Counted from the stretch's first letter, positions 26,882 to 35,945 are shown. The stretch is 51,872 nucleotides of DNA from Streptomyces sp. MZ04 (GCF_004684775.1 NZ_SRIC01000025.1:1-51872), one strand, 5' to 3'. Numbers and translations are program-made. Notes: generated from the sequence alone by a model not told the origin.

Positions 26882-29797
26882 ATGGGCAGACGAAAAACAA
26901 GAATGCGAGCACCGGTGCAGAAGATGCGGCCTCGGCGCAAAGGCAAGCAGACGGCCTCTGACGGGGCCACGCCGGGCGCGACCACCCCTACGGAGCAGGC
27001 GCGCGAGCGCTCGCCCGAGCCCACGGCGGGAGAGCCCGCGGCGAGCGAGCCCACCCCCGGTGCGACGGTTCCTGACGGCGCGAAGGCCGCCGACGGGAGC
27101 GCCGCGCAACCCCCCGTGCAGCCTGCGCAGCCCGTGAAACCCGCGCAGTCCGGGACGCCCGCGAAGCCCGTCAACTCCAAGCCCACCGCCCGCGTACGCA
27201 ATCGGCTCATCGTCGCCGTCGCCGTCGTGGCCGCCGCCATCGCCGGGGCCGGAGCGCCGGCCATCGTGGCCGCCTCCGGGCAACTGAGCGACGCCCAGGA
27301 GCTGGTGACCCTCGCGGAGCGCACCCAGCAGGCCGTCTCGCTGAGCCACTCCCTCGCCGACGAGCGCGACGAGATCACCTCGTACGTCGCCGCGGGCCGC
27401 CCGAAGGGGGGCAAGGGGCTCTCCGAGAGCCGCAGCGCCCGCGTCGACCGCCAGATCGACGAGTTGCGCTCGGCGGACGCCCCCGCCGGTCTGCGCCGCG
27501 ACCTCGCCGACATCGCCGCCGTACGCAGAGCGGCGCTCACCGGCAAGAGCAGTGCTCTCGAAGCGCACACGGCGTACTCGGACGTCATCACCGAACTGCA
27601 CGCCCTGACCCGCGAACTCGCCGAGCAGACACCGCCCCGCGCGGGCTCCGGCGCCTACGCGCTCGCCGACCTCGACCACGCCGTGGAGCAGGCCGCCGGC
27701 GCCCGCGGCCTGCTCCTCGCCGCCCTCGCCGTCCCCCGCACCACGGAGACGAACACCACCGTCGACCCGGTCACCGGCCTGCCCACCACGGTGGTCGACG
27801 AGTCCTCCGCCGGCGTCAAGACCCGCAACGCGCTGACCGCCGCCGCCCAGCGCGCCGACGTCCGCGAGCAGGCCGCCATCGCGGACTTCCGCGACACGGC
27901 CGCGGAAGGCGCCCGCGCGACCTACGACTCGACGGTCACGGGCAGCGAGGTCACGACGGCCGAGAAGTACCTCTCCCGGCTCACCGACCAGCCCACGCTC
28001 TCCACCGCCGAGCTCCGCTACGACACCAGGAAGATCGACGCCGCGCTCTCCGCCCGCATCGAGATGATGCGCGGCGCCGAGTCCTCGCTCACCGTCAAGC
28101 GCACCAAGGGCCTCGCCCAGCTGCGCGACGACGACGTCACGGCCCTGGAGATCCGGTTCGCGCTCATCGGCGTCACGCTGCTCGTCGCCGTCGGCGTCAC
28201 CATGGCGATGGCCCGCACGCTGACCCGCCCGCTCGCCGTCCTGCGCCTGGGCTCCGCCCGTCTCGCCACCGAGCCCGCGCCGCAGGAACCCATCCGCTTC
28301 ACCGGCCGCGACGACGAGTTCGCCCAGGTCGTACGGTCCGTCAACGCGCTGCACGGCCACGCGGCCGCCCTCACCGAGCGGCTGACCACCCTCGAAGCGG
28401 ACCGCAAGCACCTCATCGGGCAGCGCACGTCCATGGCCGACGAGCGCGCGAAGCTCCGCGCCGAACTGGCCGAGGCCTCCGCCCACCTGGAGCGGGTGCG
28501 GCAGTCCATCCACGGCACGTTCGTGAACCTCGCCCTGCGCACCCTCGGCCTGGTCGAGCGCCAGCTCGCCGTCATCGAGAACCTCGAGGACCGCGAGCAG
28601 GACCCCGACCGCCTCGCCACGCTCTTCAAGCTCGACCACTTCGCCACGGTCATGCGCCGCCACAGCGAGAACCTCCTGGTCCTCGCCGGTGCCGAGCACG
28701 GCCACCAGCACCCGGGCCCGGTCCCGCTCGTCGACGTCGTACGCGCCGCCGTCTCCGAGATCGAGCGGTACGAGCGGGTGCGCATCGCCACGCTGCCGCC
28801 GCACGCGCATGTCGCGGGCTTCGCCGCGGACGACATCAGCCACCTGGTCGCCGAGCTGCTCGAGAACGCGACGTCGTTCTCGCCGCCGGACGCCTCCGTC
28901 GAGGTCTCCGGATGGCTCCTGGAGAGCGGCGAGGTCATGCTCTCCGTGCAGGACGAGGGCATAGGGGTCACCCCGGACCGGATGACGGAGCTCAACTCCC
29001 GTCTCACGGACTTCCGTCCCGACGACGCGTACGACCAGGAGAGCGGGGACGGGCTCGGGCTCGGTCTGTACGTCGTGGCGCGGCTCGCCGCGCGGCACGG
29101 GGCGCGGGTTCGCTTGCGCGAGCAGAAGCAGGGTGGTGTCGCCGCTGTTGTCGTGCTGCCCAAGTCGATCCTCGCGGCGGCGCCGGCTGTCGCCGCGCCG
29201 CCGGTGGGGGTTCCCGTCGCCGGGGCGGCGCCCGCGGTCCATCTCCCGGGCTCGGAGGCCGAAGCCAACTCCAATGTGCTGCCGGGGCGTTCTTCCTCTG
29301 CTGCCGATCCGCTGATCGCCGCCGCGGAGGTGGCTGTTCAGGAGGCCGAGACCACTCTGGAGCTTGCCCCTCCGGTGGTGGAGGAGCCGGATCCTGAGCC
29401 GGACCCCGAGCCGGACCCCGAGCCGGACCCCGAGCCCGAGCCGGACCCCGAGCCGGACCCCGAGCCCGAGCCGGAGCCCGAGCCGGACCCCGAGCCCGAG
29501 CCGGAGCCGGAACAAGCGGAAGCCCCCGCCCCCGCCGGACCCAAGTGGGAGCGCGTCACCGACAAGGGACTCCCCAAGCGCACGCCCAAGATCACCGCGC
29601 CCGAGCCCACCGTGCCCAAGGCGCGCAGCGGCTCCGTCGACGCCGAAGCCCTGCGCAAGCGTCTCGGCGGCTTCCACCAGGGAGCGATCAGCGGCCGTCG
29701 CGACGTGGAGGCCGAGCTGAACGAACGCGCCGAGCCGAACGAACGTAGCGAACAGTCCGAAAACGTGGGGGATTCAGTCGAGGAGGCAAGTAGTTGA
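26882..29797 (+). CDS. cvnA: Conservon sensor kinase-like protein CvnA (nitrate/nitrite-sensing domain)
   Basis: The protein has 971 residues. A charged, Pro/Ala-rich cytoplasmic N-terminus (about 1-105) precedes a membrane segment (LIVAVAVVAAAIAGAGAPAI). A nitrate/nitrite-sensing type extracytoplasmic domain spans about 135-420, a second membrane segment about 425-445, then HAMP. The kinase core has FATVMRRHSENLLVLAG with His594 and the ATPase motifs ELLENATSF (Asn662), DEGIGVTP and GLGLGLYV. A long Glu-Pro-Asp repeat near 835-877 precedes a basic tail. Conservons pair such kinases with a roadblock protein, a DUF742 protein and a GTPase at the membrane, loosely like a G-protein-coupled system. 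The start is uncertain: ATG 26882, 26903 and 26924 are all in frame and none has a clear ribosome site. Confidence 0.9.
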   Translation: MGRRKTRMRAPVQKMRPRRKGKQTASDGATPGATTPTEQARERSPEPTAGEPAASEPTPGATVPDGAKAADGSAAQPPVQPAQPVKPAQSGTPAKPVNSKPTARVRNRLIVAVAVVAAAIAGAGAPAIVAASGQLSDAQELVTLAERTQQAVSLSHSLADERDEITSYVAAGRPKGGKGLSESRSARVDRQIDELRSADAPAGLRRDLADIAAVRRAALTGKSSALEAHTAYSDVITELHALTRELAEQTPPRAGSGAYALADLDHAVEQAAGARGLLLAALAVPRTTETNTTVDPVTGLPTTVVDESSAGVKTRNALTAAAQRADVREQAAIADFRDTAAEGARATYDSTVTGSEVTTAEKYLSRLTDQPTLSTAELRYDTRKIDAALSARIEMMRGAESSLTVKRTKGLAQLRDDDVTALEIRFALIGVTLLVAVGVTMAMARTLTRPLAVLRLGSARLATEPAPQEPIRFTGRDDEFAQVVRSVNALHGHAAALTERLTTLEADRKHLIGQRTSMADERAKLRAELAEASAHLERVRQSIHGTFVNLALRTLGLVERQLAVIENLEDREQDPDRLATLFKLDHFATVMRRHSENLLVLAGAEHGHQHPGPVPLVDVVRAAVSEIERYERVRIATLPPHAHVAGFAADDISHLVAELLENATSFSPPDASVEVSGWLLESGEVMLSVQDEGIGVTPDRMTELNSRLTDFRPDDAYDQESGDGLGLGLYVVARLAARHGARVRLREQKQGGVAAVVVLPKSILAAAPAVAAPPVGVPVAGAAPAVHLPGSEAEANSNVLPGRSSSAADPLIAAAEVAVQEAETTLELAPPVVEEPDPEPDPEPDPEPDPEPEPDPEPDPEPEPEPEPDPEPEPEPEQAEAPAPAGPKWERVTDKGLPKRTPKITAPEPTVPKARSGSVDAEALRKRLGGFHQGAISGRRDVEAELNERAEPNERSEQSENVGDSVEEASS
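29384..29512 (+). repeat. Low-complexity Glu-Pro/Asp-Pro coding repeat
   Basis: Six-base units of the GAGCCG/GACCCC type encode about 43 residues of alternating EP and DP. It makes a stiff acidic linker between the kinase core and the C-terminal tail, and is prone to slippage. Confidence 0.9.
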
Positions 29798-30309
29798 CTG
29801 CGCCCATGCGCTCGCCCAGTTCGTCCTCCGGTGGCACCGCCGCCGGGTTCGGCCTGAGCAGCGAAGCCCGCAACCTGCACTGGCTGCTGACGAATCTCGT
29901 CGAGGAGGTGCAAGGCCTGCTCTCGGTCGCGGTGGTCTCCTCCGACGGGCTGCTCCTCCTCTCCTCCGACCCCGCGCGGAACAACGAGGCGGCGGTGGAC
30001 AACAGTTCGGGCCCCAAGGGGTCGAGCGCCGACCTCGCCACGATCGTCTCCGGAGTCGGTTCGCTCTGTATCGGCGCCGCCAAGCTGATGGACGCCGGCG
30101 GGGTCAAACAGACCGTCGTCGCGATGGAGGAGGGCAGCCTCTTCGTCATGTCGATCAGCGACGGCTCGCTGCTCGGCGTGCACGCGACCCCGGACTGCGA
30201 CATGAGCGTCGTCGCCTACCACATGGCGCTCTTCGTCGGCCGTGCCGGGCATGTCCTCACCCCCGAACTCCGCAGTGAGCTGCGCCAGTCGATGGAGAGC
30301 GTCCGATGA
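29794..30309 (+). CDS. cvnB: Roadblock/LC7 protein CvnB
   Basis: The protein has 171 residues, longer than most CvnB by an N-terminal Ser-rich extension. The domain begins LHWLLTNLVEEVQGLLSVAVVSSDGLL and continues with ADLATIVSGVGSLCIGAAKL and VVAMEEGSLFVMSISDGSLLGV, the usual roadblock/LC7 pattern. Roadblock proteins help regulate small Ras-like GTPases, and one is encoded two genes downstream. The start is a TTG overlapping the kinase stop; it is well supported by AGGAGG seven bases upstream. An ATG four codons on has worse spacing. Confidence 0.92.
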   Translation: MTAPMRSPSSSSGGTAAGFGLSSEARNLHWLLTNLVEEVQGLLSVAVVSSDGLLLLSSDPARNNEAAVDNSSGPKGSSADLATIVSGVGSLCIGAAKLMDAGGVKQTVVAMEEGSLFVMSISDGSLLGVHATPDCDMSVVAYHMALFVGRAGHVLTPELRSELRQSMESVR

Positions 30310-30710
30310 GCAGTAAGCCCGGCAAGTTGCCCCAGCGGGGCGCCGAACGCAAACCCGCCCGAGTACGCCCGTACTCGCTCACCGGCGGCCGTACCCGCTT
30401 CGGCCACGTCCTGCTGGTCGAGACGTTCGTCGCGGCCCTCGAAGCCCCCGAGGAGCGCCGCGAACTGCCGCAGGGCAACCTCTCCACCCGCGTCATGCCG
30501 GAGCTGCGGGCCATCGTCGAGATCTGCCGCCGTATGCGTACGGTCGCGGAGATCGCCGCGCTCCTGAAGATGCCGCTGGGCGTGGTCCGCGTACTGCTCA
30601 GCGACCTCGCAGACCAGGGAAAGATCCGCGTGTACGGAACGGGCCACGGCCCGGGACAGCCGGACCGCGCACTGCTGGAAAGGGTGCTCAGTGGCCTCCG
30701 CCGTCTCTGA
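30306..30710 (+). CDS. cvnC: DUF742 protein CvnC
   Basis: The protein has 134 residues of the DUF742 family: VRPYSLTGGRTR near the start and a winged-helix-like segment LRAIVEICRRMRTVAEIAALLKMPLGVVRVLLSDLADQGKIRV. The function is unknown; it is always found in conservons. Its ATG overlaps the CvnB stop (ATGA) and its 3' end overlaps the GTPase gene by 20 bases, so translation of all four is coupled. Confidence 0.93.
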   Translation: MSSKPGKLPQRGAERKPARVRPYSLTGGRTRFGHVLLVETFVAALEAPEERRELPQGNLSTRVMPELRAIVEICRRMRTVAEIAALLKMPLGVVRVLLSDLADQGKIRVYGTGHGPGQPDRALLERVLSGLRRL

Positions 30711-31320
30711 CCTCCGTCACCCGGGCCCGGACCCGGACGAGAACCTCCAAGCCTGGCAGACGGACCGCACCCGTGCCCCGATCGCGACGAAGATCGTGGT
30801 GGCGGGCGGCTTCGGCGTCGGCAAGACGACCCTGGTCACCGCGGTCTCCGAGATCACGCCCCTCCAGACGGAGGCGCTGATGACGCGGGCGAGCGAGGAC
30901 ACCGACGACCTCACGTCGACCCCGGACAAGACCACGACCACGGTCGCCATGGACTTCGGCCGGATCACGCTCGACGACGACCTGGTGCTCTACCTCTTCG
31001 GTACGCCGGGGCAGCAGCGCTTCTGGTTCATGTGGGACGACCTGGTGCGCGGCGCGATCGGCGCGGTGGTCCTCGCCGACACCCGCCGTCTGCCCGACTG
31101 CTTCCCGGCGCTCGACTACTTCGAGAGCTGCGGGCTCCCGTACATAGTGGCCGTCAACCACTTCGACGGCACGGAGGAGTTCGAGCCCGCGGACGTCCGT
31201 GAGGCGCTGACGATCCCGCCGCACATACCGGTGCTGGTCATGGACGCGAGGCAGCGGATCTCGGTGATCGAGTCGCTCCTCGCGCTGGTCGGCCACGCCC
31301 TTGAGGCAAGCCCCGAATAA
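30691..31320 (+). CDS. cvnD: Conservon GTPase CvnD
   Basis: The protein has 209 residues, a Ras-like GTPase. P-loop GGFGVGKT is at 39-46 and the G3-like motif GTPGQQR at 104-110 (Gln-Gln in place of the common Gly-Gln pattern). The base-specificity motif is NHFD at 156-159 instead of NKxD, a known feature of this family. It is the presumed switch of the conservon, regulated by the roadblock protein. The GTG start lies within the end of CvnC. Confidence 0.93.
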   Translation: MASAVSDLRHPGPDPDENLQAWQTDRTRAPIATKIVVAGGFGVGKTTLVTAVSEITPLQTEALMTRASEDTDDLTSTPDKTTTTVAMDFGRITLDDDLVLYLFGTPGQQRFWFMWDDLVRGAIGAVVLADTRRLPDCFPALDYFESCGLPYIVAVNHFDGTEEFEPADVREALTIPPHIPVLVMDARQRISVIESLLALVGHALEASPE

Positions 31321-31375
31321 CCCCCCTCAACTCTTCTTTTTCTGTTTTTAGTCAGTACGTAGGAGACGCAGCCGT

Positions 31376-32611
31376 ATGCGGAAGATACTCGTCGTCGGAG
31401 CCGGTCAGGCCGGGCTCCAGATCGCCCTCGGACTCCAGTCGCAGGGGTACGAGGTCACCCTGATGTCCAACCGCACGGCGGACGAGGTCCGGTCCGGCCG
31501 GGTCATGTCCACGCAGTGCATGTTCCACACCGCGCTGCAGCATGAGCGCGACATACAGGCCAACTTCTGGGAGTCCCAGGCCCCGAAGATCGAGGGCCTC
31601 GGCGTCTCGGTCGCCGGTCCTGACTCCTCCCGGGTCATCGACTGGGTCGGCAAGCTGGACGGGTACGCCCAGTCCGTCGACCAGCGCGTGAAGATGGCGG
31701 GCTGGATGGAGACGTTCGCGCAGCGCGGCGGCCAGCTGGTCATCCACGGCGCGGCGGTCTCGGACCTCGACTACTTCTCGCGCACGTACGACCTGGTCCT
31801 GGTCTCGGCGGGCAAGGGCGAACTGGTCTCGATGTTCGAGCGCGACGCCTCCCGCTCTCCGTACGACGCCCCGCAGCGGGCCCTCGCGGTCGCGTACGTC
31901 CACGGGGTGGGCCCGCGCCCCGAGCACCCCGAGTTCGACGCGGTGCGCTGCAACCTGGTGCCGGGCGTCGGCGAACTCTTCGTCATGCCGACGCTGACGA
32001 CCTCCGGGCGCGCGGACATCCTCTTCTGGGAGGGCGTCCCGGGCGGCCCGCTGGACGTCTTCCAGGGCGTCAAGGACCCCTCCGAGCACCTGGCGCTGAC
32101 CCTCGAACTCCTCGAGAAGTTCACGCCGTGGGAGTACGCGCGGGCGACGAAGGTCGAACTGACGGACGCGGGCGGCACGTTGGCGGGCCGCTACGCCCCC
32201 ACGGTCCGCAAGCCGATCGGCCGGCTGCCCGGCGGCGGCCTGGTCCTCGGCGTCGCCGACGTGGTCGTGGCCAACGACCCGATCACGGGCCAGGGTTCCA
32301 ACTCGGCGTCCAAGTGCGCCGCTTCGTACCTCGCCTCGATCATCGAGAACGGCGAGAAGGAGTTCGACGAGGCGTGGATGCAGTCGACGTTCGACCGCTA
32401 CTGGGAGACGGCGCAGCACGTCACCAAGTGGACGAACGCGATGCTTTCCCCGCCGCCGGAGCACGTCCTGAACCTGATCGGCGCGGCAGGCCAGTTGCAG
32501 CCGGCCGCGGACCGCTTCGCCAACGGCTTCAACGACCCGGCGGACTTCGAGAACTTCTTCTACGAGCCCGAGAAGACGGGGGCCTACCTCGCCTCGCTGA
32601 CGGGGGAGTAG
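31376..32611 (+). CDS. Styrene/indole monooxygenase-family flavoprotein (StyA-like)
   Basis: The protein has 411 residues. The FAD-binding Rossmann motif VVGAGQAGLQIALGL lies at the N-terminus, with an acidic-free strand end (YEVTLMSNRTADEVRSG) typical of StyA. The segment GRLPGGGLVLGVADVVVANDPITGQGSN is the second FAD-contact region. StyA-type enzymes are the oxygenase half of two-component epoxidases and need a flavin reductase (StyB); none is encoded nearby. The gene follows the conservon by 55 bp on the same strand, with TAGGAG before the ATG, so it is probably read through from it. The leader between is unusually T-rich for this genome. The real substrate is unknown. Confidence 0.88.
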   Translation: MRKILVVGAGQAGLQIALGLQSQGYEVTLMSNRTADEVRSGRVMSTQCMFHTALQHERDIQANFWESQAPKIEGLGVSVAGPDSSRVIDWVGKLDGYAQSVDQRVKMAGWMETFAQRGGQLVIHGAAVSDLDYFSRTYDLVLVSAGKGELVSMFERDASRSPYDAPQRALAVAYVHGVGPRPEHPEFDAVRCNLVPGVGELFVMPTLTTSGRADILFWEGVPGGPLDVFQGVKDPSEHLALTLELLEKFTPWEYARATKVELTDAGGTLAGRYAPTVRKPIGRLPGGGLVLGVADVVVANDPITGQGSNSASKCAASYLASIIENGEKEFDEAWMQSTFDRYWETAQHVTKWTNAMLSPPPEHVLNLIGAAGQLQPAADRFANGFNDPADFENFFYEPEKTGAYLASLTGE

Positions 32612-33732
32612 CCCGTGTCGTCCCCCGCCGTGGCGCCCTTCGGCAGCTTCGGCGGGGTGTAGTCCCGCATCGCCTTCGAGCCGGGGTCCGGGCGGACCGC
32701 GCCCAGGACGGGGTTCGAGGCGATGGGGGAGACCTTCACCTTTGAACCCGGGCGCGGGGCCTGGACGATCATGCCGTCGCCCAGGTACATGGCGACATGC
32801 GTCGCTTTGGGGAAGTAGACGATCAGGTCGCCGGGGCGGAGTTCCCGAAGCGGGACGTGCGGGAGTTCCGCCCACTGCTCCTGCGACGTACGCGGGATCT
32901 CCTTGCCTGCCGCCGCCCATGCCTCTGACGTCAGTCCCGAGCAGTCGTACGTCTCGGGGCCCTCCGCGCCCCACTCGTACGGTTTGCCGATCTGGCGGAC
33001 CGCGTAGTCGAGCGCCGAGTTCCCCTTCCGCGATGGCGTTGCCGCCGAAGGGCCGCTCAAGGCTCCGGACTCCAGGAACTTGCGCTGGGCCTCGGCCGTC
33101 CCCGACTCCTCCGCCTTTGCCAGCTCCGCCAGCTGCTCGGGGCTCAGCGAGGCGAGGAGTTCCTCCACCTCCTTGAGCTGGGCCTGGACCGTGTCCCTGG
33201 CCTTCTTCTGGCGTGCGGCCAGGGCGACTTGGGTCGCAAGGGCGCGCTGCGCCGTCGCCGCGAGGCCCGCCGCCTTCTTCTCGCCCCCGGCCAGCCGCCG
33301 CACCGCCGCCGCCCGTTCCGCCGCGACCCGGCCGATCACATGGCCCTGGTCCAGCGCCTGCTGCGGATTGCGGGCGAGGAGGAGGCGTACGTAGGGGGAG
33401 AACTGCGAGGTGCCTGTGCCCTGGTACTGCTGCCGGGCGAAGCGTCCCGCGTCGCCCCTGCTGTCGTGCACCGACGTCCGTGCCTTGGTCAGGTCGCGGT
33501 TGAGGCGGGTGACCTCGGTGCGCTGTTCCTTGAGCTTCTCCTCGGTCGCGTTGTACTTCTCCGTGGCCTCCTCCGCCTTCTGGTAGAGGTCCTGAAGGTC
33601 CGTCAGGAGTTCGGAGACGGGGCGCTCGCCCGTGTCGTCCGGACCCGGGGCGGCGTGCGCCGGGGGTGTCGCGGTCAGTAGTGCCCCGACCGCCGTTCCC
33701 GTACAGACCCACCGCAGCAGCCTGCCTGACAT
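32584..33732 (-). CDS. NlpC/P60 peptidoglycan endopeptidase (RipA-like)
   Basis: The protein has 382 residues. The signal peptide ends near AHA-A at about 28. Residues 38-100 and 150-215 are coiled coils (LQDLYQKAEEATEKYNATEE), as in the autoinhibitory region of P60 hydrolases. The NlpC/P60 domain (about 238-350) has the catalytic Cys264 in YDCSGL and His312 in ATHVAMYLG. It cuts stem peptides in the wall and is probably needed for cell separation or spore germination. The ATG at 33732 has GGAGGTG six bases upstream. It is convergent with the StyA-like gene, whose 3' end it overlaps by 28 bp. Confidence 0.93.
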   Translation of the reverse strand: MSGRLLRWVCTGTAVGALLTATPPAHAAPGPDDTGERPVSELLTDLQDLYQKAEEATEKYNATEEKLKEQRTEVTRLNRDLTKARTSVHDSRGDAGRFARQQYQGTGTSQFSPYVRLLLARNPQQALDQGHVIGRVAAERAAAVRRLAGGEKKAAGLAATAQRALATQVALAARQKKARDTVQAQLKEVEELLASLSPEQLAELAKAEESGTAEAQRKFLESGALSGPSAATPSRKGNSALDYAVRQIGKPYEWGAEGPETYDCSGLTSEAWAAAGKEIPRTSQEQWAELPHVPLRELRPGDLIVYFPKATHVAMYLGDGMIVQAPRPGSKVKVSPIASNPVLGAVRPDPGSKAMRDYTPPKLPKGATAGDDTGYSPVSEAR

Positions 33733-33886
33733 GCCATCACCTCCGGTGCGGTGACGGCTCGTCCGCCCCGCACCGCGAGCATCGACCTGTCCGGTGGGGT
33801 CCGCCTCCGGGCGGTGGGCGGGTTGGCGCAATGGGGTCACTCGTCCAGGGAGCCGCGGCGCGGCGCCCTTGCTCGCCCGCTCCGAG

Positions 33887-34171
33887 CTATTCCTCGGGCT
33901 TGCGCTCCGGCTTCGACCACGGCCACTTCAGACCCGACCCGGCCGTGTCGCCCTCGGGGTCGTACTCGTACTTCCAGCCGGGATGCAGCCCGAGCCGCTT
34001 CCCCGCGGCCTTGGCGACCCGCCGGTACACGAGCACGGTCGGCTCGCCGCCCGCCTCGTCCGGGACCGGGACGCGGTACACCTTGGGCGGGTGGCCGGTG
34101 GGGCCGAGCAGGATGGGCAGGACGCGGCCGTCCAGGGGGCCACCGACGAAGGTGGTGTCTTCGCTCTTCAC
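33887..34171 (-). CDS. Conserved hypothetical protein (94 aa)
   Basis: The product is a 94-residue soluble protein: MKSEDTTFVGGPLDGRVLPI at the start, VYRRVAKAAGKRLGLHPGWKYEYDPEG in the middle, and a basic tail. The start 'GGPLDGR...' resembles small actinobacterial proteins of unknown role. It follows the TetR gene by ten bases on the same strand and is probably co-transcribed with it and the AurF-like gene. No function is proposed. Confidence 0.7.
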   Translation of the reverse strand: MKSEDTTFVGGPLDGRVLPILLGPTGHPPKVYRVPVPDEAGGEPTVLVYRRVAKAAGKRLGLHPGWKYEYDPEGDTAGSGLKWPWSKPERKPEE

Positions 34172-34181
34172 CCGGCCAGTG

Positions 34182-34910
34182 TCACAGCAGGTGCGCCGCG
34201 TCGCTCACCACGGGCAGCACGCGCCGCGCGAGCGACCCGGCGGGGCCCTCGGCGGTCTCCAGGGCGAGCGCGCTCCGCACCGCCTCCGCGGTCTGCGGGT
34301 CACGGCCCGCCGCGGCCACGAGCACCGCCATGAACTGTTCCACGAGCCAGTCCCGCAGCTCGTCCAGCGGCGGCTGCTTCTCCTCGTCGAGCCAGATCAG
34401 CGACGCCGCCTCGACCGAGGTGATCCACATCCGTACGGTCATCCGCAGGCGCGGACCGGAGGCTCCCACGACCTCCAGGTGGGCGAGTATGTGCTCGGCG
34501 GCCGCCCTGCGCACCCCGTCCACGATGGCCGTCGTACGCGAGGTCTCCACGACGCTGCCGCCCTGGAGCAGCGCGCTGAACCCCGCGTCGTGCTGGTCGA
34601 CGAAGGCGAGGTAGCGGTCGAGCGCGTTGCCCAGGCGCCGGGTGAGGGGGCCGTCCGGCGGCTCGGCGAAGCACTGCTCGAGCTCGTCGGCCGCGGAGCG
34701 CAGCACCGCTTCGTACAACTGCTGCTTGCCGCCCGGGAAGTAGCGGTAGACGAGCGGCCGGGACACCCCGGCCGCCTCCGCCACGTCGTCGAGGGAGACC
34801 TCGTCGGGCGCGTGCACGGCGAAGAGGGAGAGGGCGGCCTCGAGCAGCTGCCGCCGCCGCTCCTCGACGCTGAGGCGCCGGTACGCGCGGGTGGGAGCAG
34901 GCGAGGTCAT
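34182..34910 (-). CDS. TetR/AcrR-family regulator
   Basis: The protein has 242 residues. The N-terminal DNA-binding domain has RRQLLEAALSLFAVHAPDEV and the helix-turn-helix SLDDVAEAAGVSRPLVYRYFPGGKQQLY. The long helical ligand domain is typical of regulators of oxygenases and lipid genes. Start ATG 34910 fits the family; the longer in-frame start at 34964 would add 18 unlike residues. It lies 60 bp downstream of the AurF-like gene on the same strand, so it may control the divergent diiron promoters at about 35910-36105. Confidence 0.92.
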   Translation of the reverse strand: MTSPAPTRAYRRLSVEERRRQLLEAALSLFAVHAPDEVSLDDVAEAAGVSRPLVYRYFPGGKQQLYEAVLRSAADELEQCFAEPPDGPLTRRLGNALDRYLAFVDQHDAGFSALLQGGSVVETSRTTAIVDGVRRAAAEHILAHLEVVGASGPRLRMTVRMWITSVEAASLIWLDEEKQPPLDELRDWLVEQFMAVLVAAAGRDPQTAEAVRSALALETAEGPAGSLARRVLPVVSDAAHLL

Positions 34911-34970
34911 GCCCCGCAGCGTATCCGCCCTTTCGAACAAGCGCCCCGGAACAGCGTCAGGCAAGCCGAC

Positions 34971-35909
34971 TCAGGCAAGCAGCCCCGAGCTCTTCCACAG
35001 CCGACGCCCCGCACCCCGCAGCACCCCGATGTCGTCCAGGAAGTCGGTCAGGCGCTTGGCCCCCGTCTGCATGACCTCGCGGCGGTGGCCGCTCGCCTTC
35101 ACCTGGGCCATGGCCTCGCGCTTGTCCAGGCCGACGTTCGTATAGACCTCGGGGTTGATGAAGGCCACGGAGAAGATCCGGGCGAACTCGCCCGAGGTGA
35201 GGCGGGTGAACTCCTGGGACCAGCGAGGGGCGGTCACCATCTGGCGGCGCAGCTCCTCGCGGGCGTACCGCACATGGCGGGCCTCCTCCACGACGTGGAT
35301 CCGTGTGACACCGCGGACGAGGGTCTGGACGCGCTCGTCCGGGAACGTGAGGCGCTGCATCCAGTCCAGGATCTCCTCGCCGAGCAGCGTCGCCGTGAAC
35401 GATCCCGGCGTCGTCGAGATCGTCTTGAAGAGCCGCCCGAGGTTCCGGTGCACGGTGCTGACCGGGTAGTACGGGGTGTCGCCGCGGCTGATGAGGCGCG
35501 CGAACATCTTCGAGTGCCGGCACTCGTCCTCGATCTCCGTGAGGGCGTAGCGGACGTGCGCGCTCGTGGCCGGCTTGTCGTAGATGTGGCGTACGAGGAG
35601 CTGCATCAGGATCAGTTCGAACCAGATGCCCAGCGAGGCGAGCGCCGCCGCCTCGTGCTGGGAGAGCGCGATGCGCTGCTCCTCGCTCATCCGCCGCCAT
35701 ATCGGGGTGTCGTACAAGGACACCAGCTCCGGCGGCCAGAACCACTTGCCCTCCTCGAAGGGCGCCGCCCAGTCCAGTTCCTTGTCGGGGTCGAAGGAGT
35801 GCTTGGCGGAGGATTCGAGCAGCCGCTCGGCCACCTGCTCCCGGTCCTTGAGCAGACCCAGCGCGTCCCGCAGTCCTTCGAGTGCCGCGTCCTCCGTCAT
35901 GGTCGTCAT
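34971..35909 (-). CDS. AurF-like diiron oxygenase
   Basis: The protein has 312 residues of the p-aminobenzoate N-oxygenase (AurF) family. Metal-ligand helices are visible: SQHEAAALASLGIWFELILMQ, YALTEIEDECRHSKMF, LLGEEILDWMQ and HVVEEARHVRYAREE. The paired E-x-x-H motifs (ECRH, EARH) indicate a carboxylate-bridged diiron centre. AurF oxidises arylamines; relatives act on other substrates, and here no biosynthetic cluster is close, so a housekeeping or stress role is possible. The start is ATG 35909; a second ATG three codons on is an alternative. It is divergent from another diiron protein, with an operator-like palindrome between. Confidence 0.87.
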   Translation of the reverse strand: MTTMTEDAALEGLRDALGLLKDREQVAERLLESSAKHSFDPDKELDWAAPFEEGKWFWPPELVSLYDTPIWRRMSEEQRIALSQHEAAALASLGIWFELILMQLLVRHIYDKPATSAHVRYALTEIEDECRHSKMFARLISRGDTPYYPVSTVHRNLGRLFKTISTTPGSFTATLLGEEILDWMQRLTFPDERVQTLVRGVTRIHVVEEARHVRYAREELRRQMVTAPRWSQEFTRLTSGEFARIFSVAFINPEVYTNVGLDKREAMAQVKASGHRREVMQTGAKRLTDFLDDIGVLRGAGRRLWKSSGLLA

Positions 35910-35945
35910 GCCTGTGTCCCTGTCTCGTCGTCGTCTCGCGTCACA

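Noticed and set aside
29384..29512. Short-period repeat as a possible CRISPR or satellite array
   Set aside because: It is an in-frame six-base coding repeat within the conservon kinase, with no spacer structure.
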